From the NCBI GenBank assembly GCA_020444165.1, contig JAHLLK010000053.1, positions 1 to 42,080 of the forward strand: DNA of 42,080 nucleotides, given 5' to 3'. The DNA comes from Deltaproteobacteria bacterium. GTDB lineage: Bacteria; Desulfobacterota; Desulfarculia; Desulfarculales; Desulfarculaceae. The number at the start of each line of letters is the position of its first letter. The stretch's first letter is position 1. The notes beneath the pieces are model-generated. The model was not told the origin of the DNA. It did no database searches and saw only the letters and a list, made by a program, of their open reading frames with translations. Shown one piece after another: positions 1 to 7,590 of this stretch. Made by a program: the position numbers and the translations under genes.

Positions 1-935
1 CCAAGCCCGGCGCTCCAGCGGCCAAGCCGGGCGCCGCGGCGGGGGCCAAAGCCGCCGCCCCGGCCGGGGCCCAGCCCGGCGGCCCCGCCCCGGGCGTGCC
101 CGCCCCCCGCCGCCCCAAGGACGTTTTCATTCCCCTGTACCAGCCCGAGCCGGAAGAGATCTTCGTGGACCCCCGCCTGGCGGCCCAGGCCGAGGCCCAG
201 GCCCTCTTGGGCCAGGCCAACGCCCAGGCCCAGGATATCCGCAAGAAGGCCCAGGAGGAGGGCTACCAAAAGGGTTACAAGCAGGGCCAGGAGGAGGGCT
301 TCGCGGCCTCCAAGGCCAAGGTCGAGGCGGCCACGGCCAACCTGGAGCGGGCCCTGGTGGCCCTGGACAAGGCCCGGCAAAAGGTGCTGGCCGAGCTGGA
401 GCCCGAGGTGGTGGCCCTGGTGCAGGCCGTGGTGGACGGCATTCTCATGAAGCCCGCGTCCCTGCCGGCGGGAATCATCCGCCAGGTGGTGGAGGAGTCC
501 CTGGCCCGCCTGGTGCAAGCGGGCAAGGTGACCGTGCGGCTCAGCCGGGCCGACGCGGCCCACGTGCGGGAGTACCGCCCCCAACTGGCCGAGCGCTTCC
601 CCAACTTCACCAGCCTGGACATCGTGACCGACGAGGGCCTGCACGCCGGCGACTGCCTGGTGGAGACCGAAAACTCCCTGGTGGACGCCACCCTGGCCAC
701 CCGGCGCGAGGCCCTGTTCCGCATGCTGGAAAACACCTTCAGCAGCGCGGCCCGCCTGGACCTGGAGCCCCTGGCCCAGATCAGCGAGGCGGACCTGGCC
801 GGGGAGCCCGCTCCGCCCAAGGCCCGGCCCCAGCCCAAGGCCCCGGCCCCGGCCGCCGCTCCGGCCGCGGCCGCGGCCCCGGCCGCGGAAGCCGGTGGCG
901 GGTGGGATGAGCCGGCCGCGGAGGACCCCTGGTGA
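1..935 (+). CDS. fliH: Flagellar assembly protein FliH (5' end outside window)
   Basis: FliH is the stator-like regulator of the flagellar type III export ATPase: it binds FliI and docks it at the export gate. The frame is open from the first bases of the window, through a Pro/Ala/Gly-rich stretch, so the GTG at 96 is probably not the start and the true start lies upstream. The middle has the Ala/Gln/Glu-rich helix typical of FliH (many AQAQ and KAQEEG steps, about nt 180-300), then the C-terminal FliI-binding domain with the hallmark segment RLSRADAAHVREY...DEGLHAGDCLVET. A long Pro/Ala tail follows, which is unusual for the family. The stop overlaps the GTG start of fliI by 4 bases (GTGA), indicating translational coupling. 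Confidence 0.93.
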   Translation, partial: KPGAPAAKPGAAAGAKAAAPAGAQPGGPAPGVPAPRRPKDVFIPLYQPEPEEIFVDPRLAAQAEAQALLGQANAQAQDIRKKAQEEGYQKGYKQGQEEGFAASKAKVEAATANLERALVALDKARQKVLAELEPEVVALVQAVVDGILMKPASLPAGIIRQVVEESLARLVQAGKVTVRLSRADAAHVREYRPQLAERFPNFTSLDIVTDEGLHAGDCLVETENSLVDATLATRREALFRMLENTFSSAARLDLEPLAQISEADLAGEPAPPKARPQPKAPAPAAAPAAAAAPAAEAGGGWDEPAAEDPW

Positions 936-2251
936 GCCCGGGACTGTTGACGCATTACCGCGCGGCCCTGGCTCAGGTGGACCCCCTGATGCACATGGGC
1001 CGCGTTTCCCAGGTGGTGGGCCTGGTGGCCGAGGCCAAGGGCATCCAGCTCCCGGTGGGCTCGGGCGTGCACCTGCACCTGCCCGAGGTGGGCCAGGTGT
1101 TGGGCGAGGTGGTGGGCTTCCGGGGCCCGGCCATGCAGATCATGCCCTATGCCGACTGCCGCGGCCTGAGCCCGGGCACCCTGGTTTCCGCCGCCGGGCA
1201 GGAGAGCCTGGTAAAGGTGGGGCCGGAGCTCTTGGGCCGGGTGATCGACGGCCTGGGCCGGGCGGTGGACGGCGGGCCCGAGCCGGCCTGGCACATGCTC
1301 TACCCTCTGTACAACAGCCCGCCCAACCCCATGCAGCGCCCCCGCATCAACGAGCCGGTGGACGTGGGCATCCGCATCATCAACGCCCTACTCACCGTGG
1401 GAAAGGGCCAGCGCATCGGCATCTTCGCGGGCAGCGGCGTGGGCAAGTCCACCCTCATGGGCATGATCGCCCGGCACACCGCGGCCGACGTGAGCGTCAT
1501 CGCCCTGGTGGGCGAGCGCGGCCGCGAGCTGCGGGACTTCATCGAAAAGGACCTGGGCGAGGAGGGCCTGAAGCGGAGCGTGGTGGTGGTGGCCACCAGC
1601 GACCAGCCGGCCCTGGTGCGCATGCGGGCGGCCTATCTGGCCACCACCATTGCCGAGTATTTCCGCGACCAGTCCCGCGACGTGATCCTGATGATGGACT
1701 CGGTGACCCGTTTCGCCCTGGCCGGCCGCGAGGTGGGGCTCAGCGTGGGCGAGCCGCCCACCACCAAGGGCTACACCCCCAGTGTGTTCGCCCAGCTGCC
1801 CCGGCTGTTGGAACGGGCCGGCACCGGGCCCAGCGGCGGGTCCATCACCGGCATCTACACCGTGTTGGTGGAAGGCGACGACGTGACCGAGCCGGTGAGC
1901 GACGCCATGCGCTCCATCCTGGACGGGCACATCGTCTTGACCCGGGAGCTGGCCGACCGGGGGCATTATCCTTCGGTGGAGCTGTTGGGCTCCATCAGCC
2001 GTTTGGCCAAGGACATCAACCCCGCCGAGGTGGTGGGGGCGTCCCGGCAGCTCTCCGAGCTGTTGGCCCTGTACCGCCGCAACGAGGACCTCATCAACAT
2101 CGGGGCCTACCAGGAGGGCACCAACCCCAAGATCGACCGCGCGCTCCGCATGATGGACCGCATCAACGGGTTTCTCACCCAGAAGATCGAGGAGGGGGTG
2201 GACATGGCCAAAAGCCGGCAACAGCTCATCCAGCTGATGAGCCGCAAGTAA
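932..2251 (+). CDS. fliI: Flagellum-specific ATPase FliI
   Basis: ATPase of the flagellar type III export apparatus; it unloads chaperone-substrate complexes at the export gate. The 439-residue length is normal for FliI. Walker A GSGVGKST lies at residues 167-174 and the Walker B strand VILMMD at 251-256, followed by SVTRFALAGREVGLSVGEPP, a signature of FliI/type III ATPases. The GTG start overlaps the fliH stop (GTGA). The order fliH-fliI-fliJ is the classic flagellar cluster. A F1/V-ATPase beta subunit can be excluded by the neighbours and the signature. Confidence 0.97.
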   Translation: MSPGLLTHYRAALAQVDPLMHMGRVSQVVGLVAEAKGIQLPVGSGVHLHLPEVGQVLGEVVGFRGPAMQIMPYADCRGLSPGTLVSAAGQESLVKVGPELLGRVIDGLGRAVDGGPEPAWHMLYPLYNSPPNPMQRPRINEPVDVGIRIINALLTVGKGQRIGIFAGSGVGKSTLMGMIARHTAADVSVIALVGERGRELRDFIEKDLGEEGLKRSVVVVATSDQPALVRMRAAYLATTIAEYFRDQSRDVILMMDSVTRFALAGREVGLSVGEPPTTKGYTPSVFAQLPRLLERAGTGPSGGSITGIYTVLVEGDDVTEPVSDAMRSILDGHIVLTRELADRGHYPSVELLGSISRLAKDINPAEVVGASRQLSELLALYRRNEDLINIGAYQEGTNPKIDRALRMMDRINGFLTQKIEEGVDMAKSRQQLIQLMSRK

Positions 2252-2256
2252 GCTTG

Positions 2257-2265
2257 TGCTAGAAT
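2257..2265 (+). promoter_or_regulatory. Candidate extended -10 promoter after fliI
   Basis: TGCTAGAAT has the TGnTATAAT form of an extended -10 box and sits 6 bases after the fliI stop. No good -35 is visible. The identical nonamer occurs before the TRAP operon at 19409-19417. It would start a transcript near 2272, carrying a leader of about 155 nt before fliJ. Confidence 0.35.
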
Positions 2266-2428
2266 TAAGGCGCCTGCTGGGTTCTCGTGGGCGACACCGT
2301 ACAACCAGGTTGACCGCCGGCCGGGCCGCGCCAAAGGGGGGAAAGCTCCCCCTGGCGAGCGCTCCAAACCGGGCGGTCATGAGCGCGGGGAGCGCCGGCC
2401 GGGCCGCGGCAGCGGGGAGATAGCACCC
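2266..2428 (+). other. fliI-fliJ gap with a possible structured leader
   Basis: This gap is large for an otherwise overlapping operon. It holds a strong hairpin at 2329-2357 (CGCCA, two unpaired A, GGGGG, loop, CCCCC, TGGCG). Two further 7-bp perfect pairings are GACCGCC 2312-2318 with GGCGGTC 2372-2378, and GCGCTCC 2359-2365 with GGAGCGC 2389-2395. They interleave, so they would form a pseudoknot or be mutually exclusive. The 16-mer CGCCGGCCGGGCCGCG is directly repeated at 2315-2330 and 2393-2408. The high GC content makes chance pairing likely, so this is only a candidate. Confidence 0.3.
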
Positions 2429-2875
2429 ATGGCCTTCAAGTTCCGCCTGGAATCCGTCTTGGACCACCGCCGCCACCTGGAGGACGTGGCCCAGGCCCAG
2501 TTCCTGGTGGAGTTGAAAGTCGAGCGCGAGTGCGAGGCGCACATCGCCTGGTTGGACCAGGAGGTGCGGCGGGCCCGCCTGCAACTCACCTCCCGGGAGA
2601 AGGACGGCATCAGCGGCCGGGAATACGCCCAGGCTGGTGACTACATCCTGGTGCTCCGCCTGCATGCCCGCCGGGAGCGGGACCGGCTCATGCGGCTCAA
2701 ACTCCGCACCGACCGGGCCCGCAAGAAGCTGATGGAAGCCACCCGCGAACGCAAGGTACTGGATATCCTCAAGAGCAAACATCACCAGGAATATCTGCGG
2801 CAGGAGCGCCTGGCCGAGCAGAAGTTCCTGGACGAAGTCGCCGTGCAAGGCTTCGTGAGGAGACAGAGTTCATGA
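2429..2875 (+). CDS. fliJ: Flagellar export chaperone FliJ
   Basis: FliJ is the coiled-coil stalk of the flagellar export ATPase, analogous to the gamma subunit of F1. The 148-residue product starts MAFKFRLESVLDHRRHLED, the usual FliJ opening, and is a highly charged, nearly continuous coiled coil with little hydrophobic clustering and an N-terminal F.yRL.. pattern. GGGGAGA upstream serves as ribosome binding site. The stop overlaps the next ATG (ATGA). Sequence conservation in FliJ is low, so the call leans on position after fliI, length and coiled-coil character. Confidence 0.9.
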   Translation: MAFKFRLESVLDHRRHLEDVAQAQFLVELKVERECEAHIAWLDQEVRRARLQLTSREKDGISGREYAQAGDYILVLRLHARRERDRLMRLKLRTDRARKKLMEATRERKVLDILKSKHHQEYLRQERLAEQKFLDEVAVQGFVRRQSS

Positions 2876-3651
2876 AATGGCCCCGCCTCCGCCGCTGGGA
2901 AAACTTCTTGACCTTGGGCCTGGTGATGAAGGCCGCGGCCGTGATCCTGGCCCTGGCCCTGGTGGGCCCGCCCCTGGCCCAGGGGCCCGACCCCGTGGAG
3001 GCCCAGGAGCAGCCGGCCTCCAACCCTTCGGCTCCCTCCGGGGACCAGGCCGCGGGCGGTGAAGCCGCGGCCACCCCGGCCGACGGGGAGGGCAAGCCCC
3101 AGGCCCAGCCGGAAGCCGGCCCCACCACCGGCCAGGAGGAGAAATACGACCCCCGCCTGGTGAAAATGATGGAGGAGCGCCGGGAGCAGCTGGACCGGGA
3201 GGAGGAACGCCTGAAGCGCGAGCGCGCCGACCTGGAGAAGATGAAGCAGGACGTGGTGCAGCGCGTGGCCGAGCTGAAGAAGGTGCAGGCCGTGCTGGAG
3301 AAGCTGGTGCAGGATGAGCAGAGCCAGCGGGCCAACAAGGTGGCCCAGTTGGTCAAGGTGCTCAGCAACATGCGGGCCGAGGCCGCGGGCGACGTCATCT
3401 CCAAGCTGGATGACCAGTTGGCCGTGGACATCTTCATGAAGATGCAGAGCCGCATCAGCGGCAAGGTCATGGGCTGTCTGGACCCGGTGAAGGCCGCGCG
3501 CATCAGCGTGCTCCTCACCAAGCAGAAGGAAGCCCAGGACGCGGCCCAGATCGCGGCCAGCGCCCTGCCGGCCGGCCAGCCGCCGGCCGCGCCGCCCCCG
3601 GCCGCTCCGGCCGCTCCCCCGGCCCCGGCCCAACCCCCGAGCCAACCTTGA
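2872..3651 (+). CDS. MotE-like flagellar protein (MgtE_N-like domain)
   Basis: A 259-residue protein with an N-terminal signal-anchor (hydrophobic stretch around residues 18-38), a Pro/Ala/Gln-rich linker, a long coiled coil (about 90-150: EERREQLDREEERLKRERADLEKMK), and a helical domain with LSNMRAEAAGDVISKLDDQLAVDIFMKMQ, the pattern of the MgtE N-terminal / FliG-like fold. This architecture matches the MotE family, periplasmic chaperones for flagellar motor proteins, often encoded right after fliJ. A Pro/Ala tail ends the protein. It overlaps fliJ by 4 bases and is followed by an intrinsic terminator, so it is the last gene of this operon. Confidence 0.8.
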   Translation: MKWPRLRRWENFLTLGLVMKAAAVILALALVGPPLAQGPDPVEAQEQPASNPSAPSGDQAAGGEAAATPADGEGKPQAQPEAGPTTGQEEKYDPRLVKMMEERREQLDREEERLKRERADLEKMKQDVVQRVAELKKVQAVLEKLVQDEQSQRANKVAQLVKVLSNMRAEAAGDVISKLDDQLAVDIFMKMQSRISGKVMGCLDPVKAARISVLLTKQKEAQDAAQIAASALPAGQPPAAPPPAAPAAPPAPAQPPSQP

Positions 3652-3668
3652 TCCCAACTCGCTTTTCG

Positions 3669-3696
3669 CCGGCCGCGCCTCCGCGGCCGGTTTTTT
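3669..3696 (+). terminator. Intrinsic terminator of the flagellar operon
   Basis: A perfect 9-bp stem CCGGCCGCG (3669-3677) / CGCGGCCGG (3682-3690), loop CCTC, followed by six T. It lies 17 bases after the motE-like stop. Confidence 0.93.
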
Positions 3697-3876
3697 GTGG
3701 CGGTCCGTGTTTTTAAATGACATTTAAAATTTTGTAGTATATGTAAATCTACGACAGGTAATCCCCCCGGCCCACCGGGCCAACGCGACGCGGCGGGACG
3801 CCCTCCCGGCCGGCCGCCGGAAGTTTTTGGGCCCCCCGCGGGCGAGGGAGATTTTTTCCTTGCTAGCGGGCCGGGA

Positions 3877-3910
3877 TTGATTTAGAAAGTCGTTACAATA
3901 TAGCTATAAT
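3877..3910 (+). promoter_or_regulatory. Candidate promoter and palindrome before acyl-CoA dehydrogenase
   Basis: In an AT-rich island, a perfect -10 box TATAAT lies at 3905-3910, with TTTAGA (3881-3886) at 18 bp as a weak -35. The perfect 10-bp palindrome TATAGCTATA (3899-3908) overlaps the -10. Its core ATAGCTAT recurs in the promoter of the other beta-oxidation gene at 16746-16753, which suggests a shared operator. The rest of the gap 3697-4133 is another AT-rich patch (3711-3755), then GC-rich leader with no gene that I can support. Confidence 0.45.
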
Positions 3911-4133
3911 ATGGCGGCGGACCGTGGTGCGCCGTCAGGGAGCCGGCCTCCCCGCGCCAGGCTCCCGGCCGGGAGCCCCCCGGGCGCCCGCCAACCGCCT
4001 TCATGAGCAAAATTTTTGCGGAGAGAGCCCGCGGGGCTTTCTCCGCCCACCCCCCAGGCGCACCCCCGTGTCCTCCCGGCCGGCCGGGCCGCGGCGGGAA
4101 CACAGAGCCGGGAACAAACAGGAGGATGGCCAG

Positions 4134-5297
4134 ATGGACTTCACCCTCAGTGAAGAACTGAATATGCTCCGGGAGATGGCCCGCGATTTCGCGGCCGAGA
4201 AGATCGCCCCCTTTGCCGACAAATGGGATGAAGAGCACTACTTCCCCTACGAGGAAGTCATGAAGCCCATGGCGGAGCTGGGCTTCTTTGGCACGGTGAT
4301 CCCCGAGGAGTTCGGGGGCAACGAGATGGGCTGGCTGGCGGCCATGATCCTTACCGAGGAGATCGCCCGCGCCTCCAGCTCGCTCCGGGTGCAGATCAAC
4401 ATGCAGACCCTGGGCTGCGCCTTCACCATCTTCCGCTACGGCACCGACGCAGCCAAGGCCAAGTACGTGCCCAAGCTGGTGTCGGCCGAGTACATGGGCG
4501 GCTTCGGCATCACCGAACCCAACGCGGGCAGCGACATCATGGGCATCAAGTCCACCGCGGTGGACAAGGGCGACCACTGGCTGTTGAACGGCTCCAAGAC
4601 CTGGATCTCCAACGCCTCGGTGGCCAGTTGCGTGATCTACTACGCCTATACCGAGCTGGAGGGCGGCAAACGGGGCCTGTCGGCCTTTGTGTTGGACCTG
4701 AAAGACAACCCCGGGGTGGCGGTGACCGACCTGGACAAACTGGGCAACCGCTCCAGCCCCACCGGCGAGATCTACCTGGACAACGTGAAGGTGCCCAAGG
4801 AAAACCTCCTGGGCAAGCTGGGCGACGGCGCCAAGATCGTGTTCAGCTCCCTGAACCAGACCCGGCTCTCGGCCGCGGCCGGCGGTGTGGGCCTGGCCCA
4901 GGCCTGTTTGGACGAGGCCCTGAAGTACGCCGGCGAGCGTGAGCAGTTCGGCAAGCCCATCGGCACCTTCCAGATGGTGCAGGACCAGATCGCCCAGATG
5001 GCCATCGAGATCGAGGCCGCGCGGCTGTTGGTCTACAAGGCCGCGGTGCAAAAGGACAACGGCCAGTTGGGCAACACCCTGGAAGTGGCCATGGCCAAGT
5101 ATAAATCCGGCGAAGTGGCCAACATGTGCGCCAACTACGCCATGCGCATCCTGGGCGCCTATGGCTACTCCACCGAGTACCCGGTGGCGCGCTACTTCCG
5201 TGACGCCCCCACCTACTTCATGGTGGAGGGCTCGGCCAACATCTGCAAATGGATCGTGGCCCTGGACGCCCTGGGCCTCCGCAAGGCCAACCGCTAG
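4134..5297 (+). CDS. Acyl-CoA dehydrogenase, nondecarboxylating glutaryl-CoA dehydrogenase-like
   Basis: A flavin-dependent acyl-CoA dehydrogenase of 387 residues, the normal size. The start at 4134 has AGGAGG 8 bases upstream; the frame is open further upstream but without family sequence. The FAD/substrate motif TEPNAGSD is at 127-134 and the catalytic glutamate is Glu365 in FMVEGSAN. Arg85 (SSSLRVQIN) aligns by eye with the arginine that binds the free carboxylate of glutaryl-CoA. The residue before the catalytic Glu is Val, where decarboxylating glutaryl-CoA dehydrogenases have Tyr. From memory, the sequence closely resembles the Desulfococcus nondecarboxylating enzyme, which makes glutaconyl-CoA. 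The electron acceptor would be ETF. Another dicarboxyl- or cyclic acyl-CoA substrate cannot be excluded. Confidence 0.85.
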   Translation: MDFTLSEELNMLREMARDFAAEKIAPFADKWDEEHYFPYEEVMKPMAELGFFGTVIPEEFGGNEMGWLAAMILTEEIARASSSLRVQINMQTLGCAFTIFRYGTDAAKAKYVPKLVSAEYMGGFGITEPNAGSDIMGIKSTAVDKGDHWLLNGSKTWISNASVASCVIYYAYTELEGGKRGLSAFVLDLKDNPGVAVTDLDKLGNRSSPTGEIYLDNVKVPKENLLGKLGDGAKIVFSSLNQTRLSAAAGGVGLAQACLDEALKYAGEREQFGKPIGTFQMVQDQIAQMAIEIEAARLLVYKAAVQKDNGQLGNTLEVAMAKYKSGEVANMCANYAMRILGAYGYSTEYPVARYFRDAPTYFMVEGSANICKWIVALDALGLRKANR

Positions 5298-5305
5298 GAG
5301 TTTCC

Positions 5306-5398
5306 CGGAGAAAGAGGAAGATGTGGGGGGAGACCCCTTTTTTTGGAAAAAAAAGGGGTCTCCCCCCACACCCCCCTTCCCCCAAAAAAACTTCATAT
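5306..5398. repeat. G-run hairpin repeat, copy 1 (bidirectional terminator)
   Basis: Starts 9 bases after the acyl-CoA dehydrogenase stop. A perfect 22-bp stem at 5323-5344 / 5348-5369 has a 3-nt loop. Each strand reads GGGG-AGA-CCCC followed by seven T inside the large hairpin, so it can act as an intrinsic terminator in both directions. The tail is C-rich, then A7. Related copies sit at 34100-34223, also about 10 bases after a stop codon, and, in reverse orientation and truncated, at 42027-42080. The shared head is CGGAGAAA..GAAGATG. Confidence 0.85.
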
Positions 5399-5499
5399 AA
5401 GCCCCGAGCAGGTCTCCGGCCGGCGGGACTCATTTTCCTGAGAAGGCCTTTGGCTGGGTCTTTTCAGAGTTTCGACAAGGGGAAAGAGTGCAAACCCCG

Positions 5500-5533
5500 G
5501 GACGGGGCCCAGCTTGGGCCCCGTCCTCTTTTT
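5500..5533 (+). terminator. Orphan intrinsic terminator
   Basis: A perfect 12-bp stem GGACGGGGCCCA (5500-5511) / TGGGCCCCGTCC (5515-5526), 3-nt loop, tail TCTTTTT. No coding sequence precedes it after the G-run terminator at 5306-5398, so it may end a small RNA from about 5400 (TATAAG at 5396-5401 could be a -10), or act as a back-up terminator. Confidence 0.75.
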
Positions 5534-5553
5534 GAGGCCCTGGCACAGGGTAG

Positions 5554-5764
5554 GAGGCCATTGCATGGTGAAACACATAAAACATGTTGATATTATGTCA
5601 AAAAGGGCTGTGAAACAAGATTACGGCAGGCAATGGCCGATGCGGGCCAAGGATGGCCCGCCAAATTGCAAGCTTAAAAAAGCTTGCAATTTGTGAGGCT
5701 TGGCAAAACCGCGTTTTTGCCAAGCCGACATTGCACGGGGCAGGACGCCCCGTGCAATGCTCTC
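5554..5764 (+). mobile_element. MITE-like element, copy 1
   Basis: A 211-bp element with no coding capacity, present again inverted at 34224-34434 with only 6 substitutions. The ends form an imperfect inverted repeat: GAGGCCATTGCATGG at the left end and GAGAGCATTGCACGG read inward from the right, 12 of 15 matching. It is flanked by the 5-bp direct repeat GGTAG (5549-5553 and 5765-5769), as expected of a target-site duplication. The body is five hairpins in a row: GGCCATTGC 5556-5564/5630-5638; GCGGGCC 5642-5648/5655-5661; a 14-bp stem 5662-5675/5680-5693; a 12-bp stem 5697-5708/5715-5726; a 13-bp stem 5729-5741/5747-5759. All six differences from copy 2 fall in loops. No transposase is seen in the window. 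Confidence 0.88.
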
Positions 5765-5933
5765 GGTAGGGAGCCTTGTGCAACGGTCTCTTTTCAGGCT
5801 CCCAGCCCGGCCGGCGGCTTCAGCTTGACGCCGGGGGGGTGCCTGCACCAACATGGTGTTCAGTGTGAGCAACTCTTTCCCGGCGGCGCCCCCCGCCGGG
5901 GGCAACGAATCTATTCTGGGAAAGGAGCCGAGC

Positions 5934-6161
5934 ATGCCGGTGAACGAGAGCCTCAGGGCGGTTTTGGACAAAGAATGGGAAAACAAGAGCCTGAAGGAGA
6001 TTCTCCAGGCTTCCCCGTCCGTGCTGCAAGGGGTGAGCGAAAACGACGCGGTCAACCTGCAGCAGGCCTTCAACATCAAAACCGTGGCCGACCTGGCCAC
6101 CAACAAGTTCTTCCTGTGGGCCCAGGCCATCCACGCCCTGGCCTCAGCGGAAAAACTCTAA
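5934..6161 (+). CDS. Small helix-hairpin-helix-like protein
   Basis: A 75-residue acidic, helical protein. The ATG at 5934 is preceded by AAGGAG at 6 bases. The segment LQGVSENDAVNLQQAFNIKTVADLATNKFFLWAQAI follows the plan of a helix-hairpin-helix or SAM-like DNA/protein-binding fold: L.GVS..DA..L...F.I.TV.DLA. It lies 23 bases ahead of the ComEA-like gene, which also carries helix-hairpin-helix motifs, so the two are probably co-transcribed. Specific function unknown. The 170-bp leader before it, between the MITE and the start, contains the inverted repeat CCCGGCGG/CCGCCGGG. Confidence 0.7.
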   Translation: MPVNESLRAVLDKEWENKSLKEILQASPSVLQGVSENDAVNLQQAFNIKTVADLATNKFFLWAQAIHALASAEKL

Positions 6162-6184
6162 ACCCCGGGAGAGACGCCACGCCC

Positions 6185-6697
6185 ATGAAACTCCGCACCT
6201 TCCGCCCCCGCCTGCTGGCGGGCCTGGCCGCGCTCCTCCTGGCCGGGGCGCTCTGCCTCCCGGCCCTGGCGGCCTCCTCCAGCGCCAAGGCGACCGCCAC
6301 CCCGGCCGCCCCCACCAAGGCCACCTCGTCCAGCAAGGCGAAGAGCACCTCTTCCGACAAGGCCACAGCCTCGTCGTCCAGCAAGGCCAAGGCCTCGTCT
6401 TCCGAAAAGGCCAAGACTTCGTCTTCCGACACGGCCAAGAGCACGACGACCAAGAAGACCAAGAGCACCACGGCCACCAAGCCCAAGGCTCCCCTGGCCG
6501 CCGGCAGCATCAACCTGAACCGGGCCACGGCCGAGGAACTGGCCCAATTGAACGGGGTGGGCCCCGCCCTGGCCCAGCGGATCGTGGATTACCGCAAGGC
6601 CCACGGCGGCTTCCAATCCCCCGAGGACGTGATGAAGGTCAAGGGCATCGGGGAAAAGACCTTTGAAAAGAACAAGAAGTATATGACGGTCAAGTGA
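6185..6697 (+). CDS. ComEA-like helix-hairpin-helix protein, exported
   Basis: A 170-residue protein with three parts. First, a signal peptide (MKLRTFRPRLLAGLAALLLAGALCLPALAA). Second, an 85-residue low-complexity linker almost wholly of Ser, Thr, Ala and Lys. Third, a C-terminal ComEA-type tandem helix-hairpin-helix domain (INLNRATAEELAQLNGVGPALAQRIVDYRK ... VMKVKGIGEKTFEKNKKYM). ComEA proteins bind double-stranded DNA outside the inner membrane during transformation; short ComEA relatives are widespread without proof of competence. The Lys-rich linker may itself bind DNA or span the periplasm. No other competence genes are in the window. Confidence 0.85.
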   Translation: MKLRTFRPRLLAGLAALLLAGALCLPALAASSSAKATATPAAPTKATSSSKAKSTSSDKATASSSSKAKASSSEKAKTSSSDTAKSTTTKKTKSTTATKPKAPLAAGSINLNRATAEELAQLNGVGPALAQRIVDYRKAHGGFQSPEDVMKVKGIGEKTFEKNKKYMTVK

Positions 6698-6768
6698 GGG
6701 CCGGCCCAGGCTCCGAGCAGCCAGGGCCACCCCCGGATGCGCCGGGACGCCACCAGCGTCCCGGCGTG

Positions 6769-7590
6769 TTATTTTGCAGGCCCTGGTTGGTCAAGCCCGG
6801 CGGCGGGCGCGGGCGGCGGGGCGTTGACGGTCAGGAAGTCCCGGAGCCAGGAAAAGTAGGCCGGGCCGGCGCGGTCATAGGTGTCGTTGTGCCCCGCGCC
6901 GGGGATGGTGCGGAACTCCTTGGGACCGGGCGCGGCCTCATAAAGGGCCCGGCCCAGCTCCCAGGGCACGATGTCGTCGGCGTCGCCGTGGAGGAACAAC
7001 AGCGGGGCCCGCACCCCCTGGATGCGGCCCAGGTTGTCGAAGCGCCGAGCCAGCCAGGCCCGGGGCAGGGGCAGGGCGAAGTGTTGCCGGGCCAGGTCGG
7101 CCAGGTTGGTGAAGGTGGATTCCAGGATCACCGCGGCGGGCTGGTGCCGGGCGGCCAGATACACCGCGGCGGCTCCGCCCAGGGAGCGGCCAAAGATCAC
7201 CGGGGTCCGCCCCGCGGCTGCGGCCAAGCGCCCGGCCGCGGCCCAAGCGGCCTCGCTGTCCACGTAGAGACCCTTTTCGCTGGGGCTGCCCTCGCTTTGG
7301 CCGTAACCCCGGTAGTCGAAGATGAGCACGCCGATCCCGGCCTGGTGCAGGCGGTGCAGATTATCCAGGCGGTGGGAGATGTTGCCCGCGTTGCCGTGGC
7401 AGAACAAGAGGAGCCAGGGGCTCTCCTTGGCCGGCAGGTGCCAGGCGTGCAGGCTGAGGCCGTCGGCCGTGGTCAGCCACAGGTCTTGCACGGCCAGGCC
7501 GTAGTCCGCCGGCTGTTCCCAAAAAGCGCGCTCGGGGTAGAATATCCGGCTCTCCACCAGCGAGTCCCCGTGGTCCAGCCATGCGCTCAC
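6769..7590 (-). CDS. Alpha/beta hydrolase (BEM46/ABHD13-like)
   Basis: A serine hydrolase with the elements of an alpha/beta fold: oxyanion region LLFCHGNAGNISHR, the YRGYGQSEG motif, nucleophile elbow GRSLGG, acid HGDADDIVPW and catalytic His in GAGHNDTY. Together these match the BEM46/ABHD13/17 family, whose members act on acyl esters or thioesters; the substrate here is unknown. I chose the GTG at 7590 because GGAGG lies 6 bases upstream. The frame extends to an ATG at 7689, but that has no ribosome binding site and adds an Arg/Pro-rich segment without family character. The final Pro/Ala tail is non-conserved. Confidence 0.88.
   Translation of the reverse strand: MSAWLDHGDSLVESRIFYPERAFWEQPADYGLAVQDLWLTTADGLSLHAWHLPAKESPWLLLFCHGNAGNISHRLDNLHRLHQAGIGVLIFDYRGYGQSEGSPSEKGLYVDSEAAWAAAGRLAAAAGRTPVIFGRSLGGAAAVYLAARHQPAAVILESTFTNLADLARQHFALPLPRAWLARRFDNLGRIQGVRAPLLFLHGDADDIVPWELGRALYEAAPGPKEFRTIPGAGHNDTYDRAGPAYFSWLRDFLTVNAPPPAPAAGLDQPGPAK

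Noticed and set aside
3924..4133. N-terminal extension of the acyl-CoA dehydrogenase
   Set aside because: The in-frame upstream stretch lacks family sequence, while AGGAGG directly precedes ATG 4134, where homologues start.
5554..5764. attC-type integron cassette site
   Set aside because: No integrase and no R'/R'' core sites; flanking 5-bp duplications fit transposition instead.
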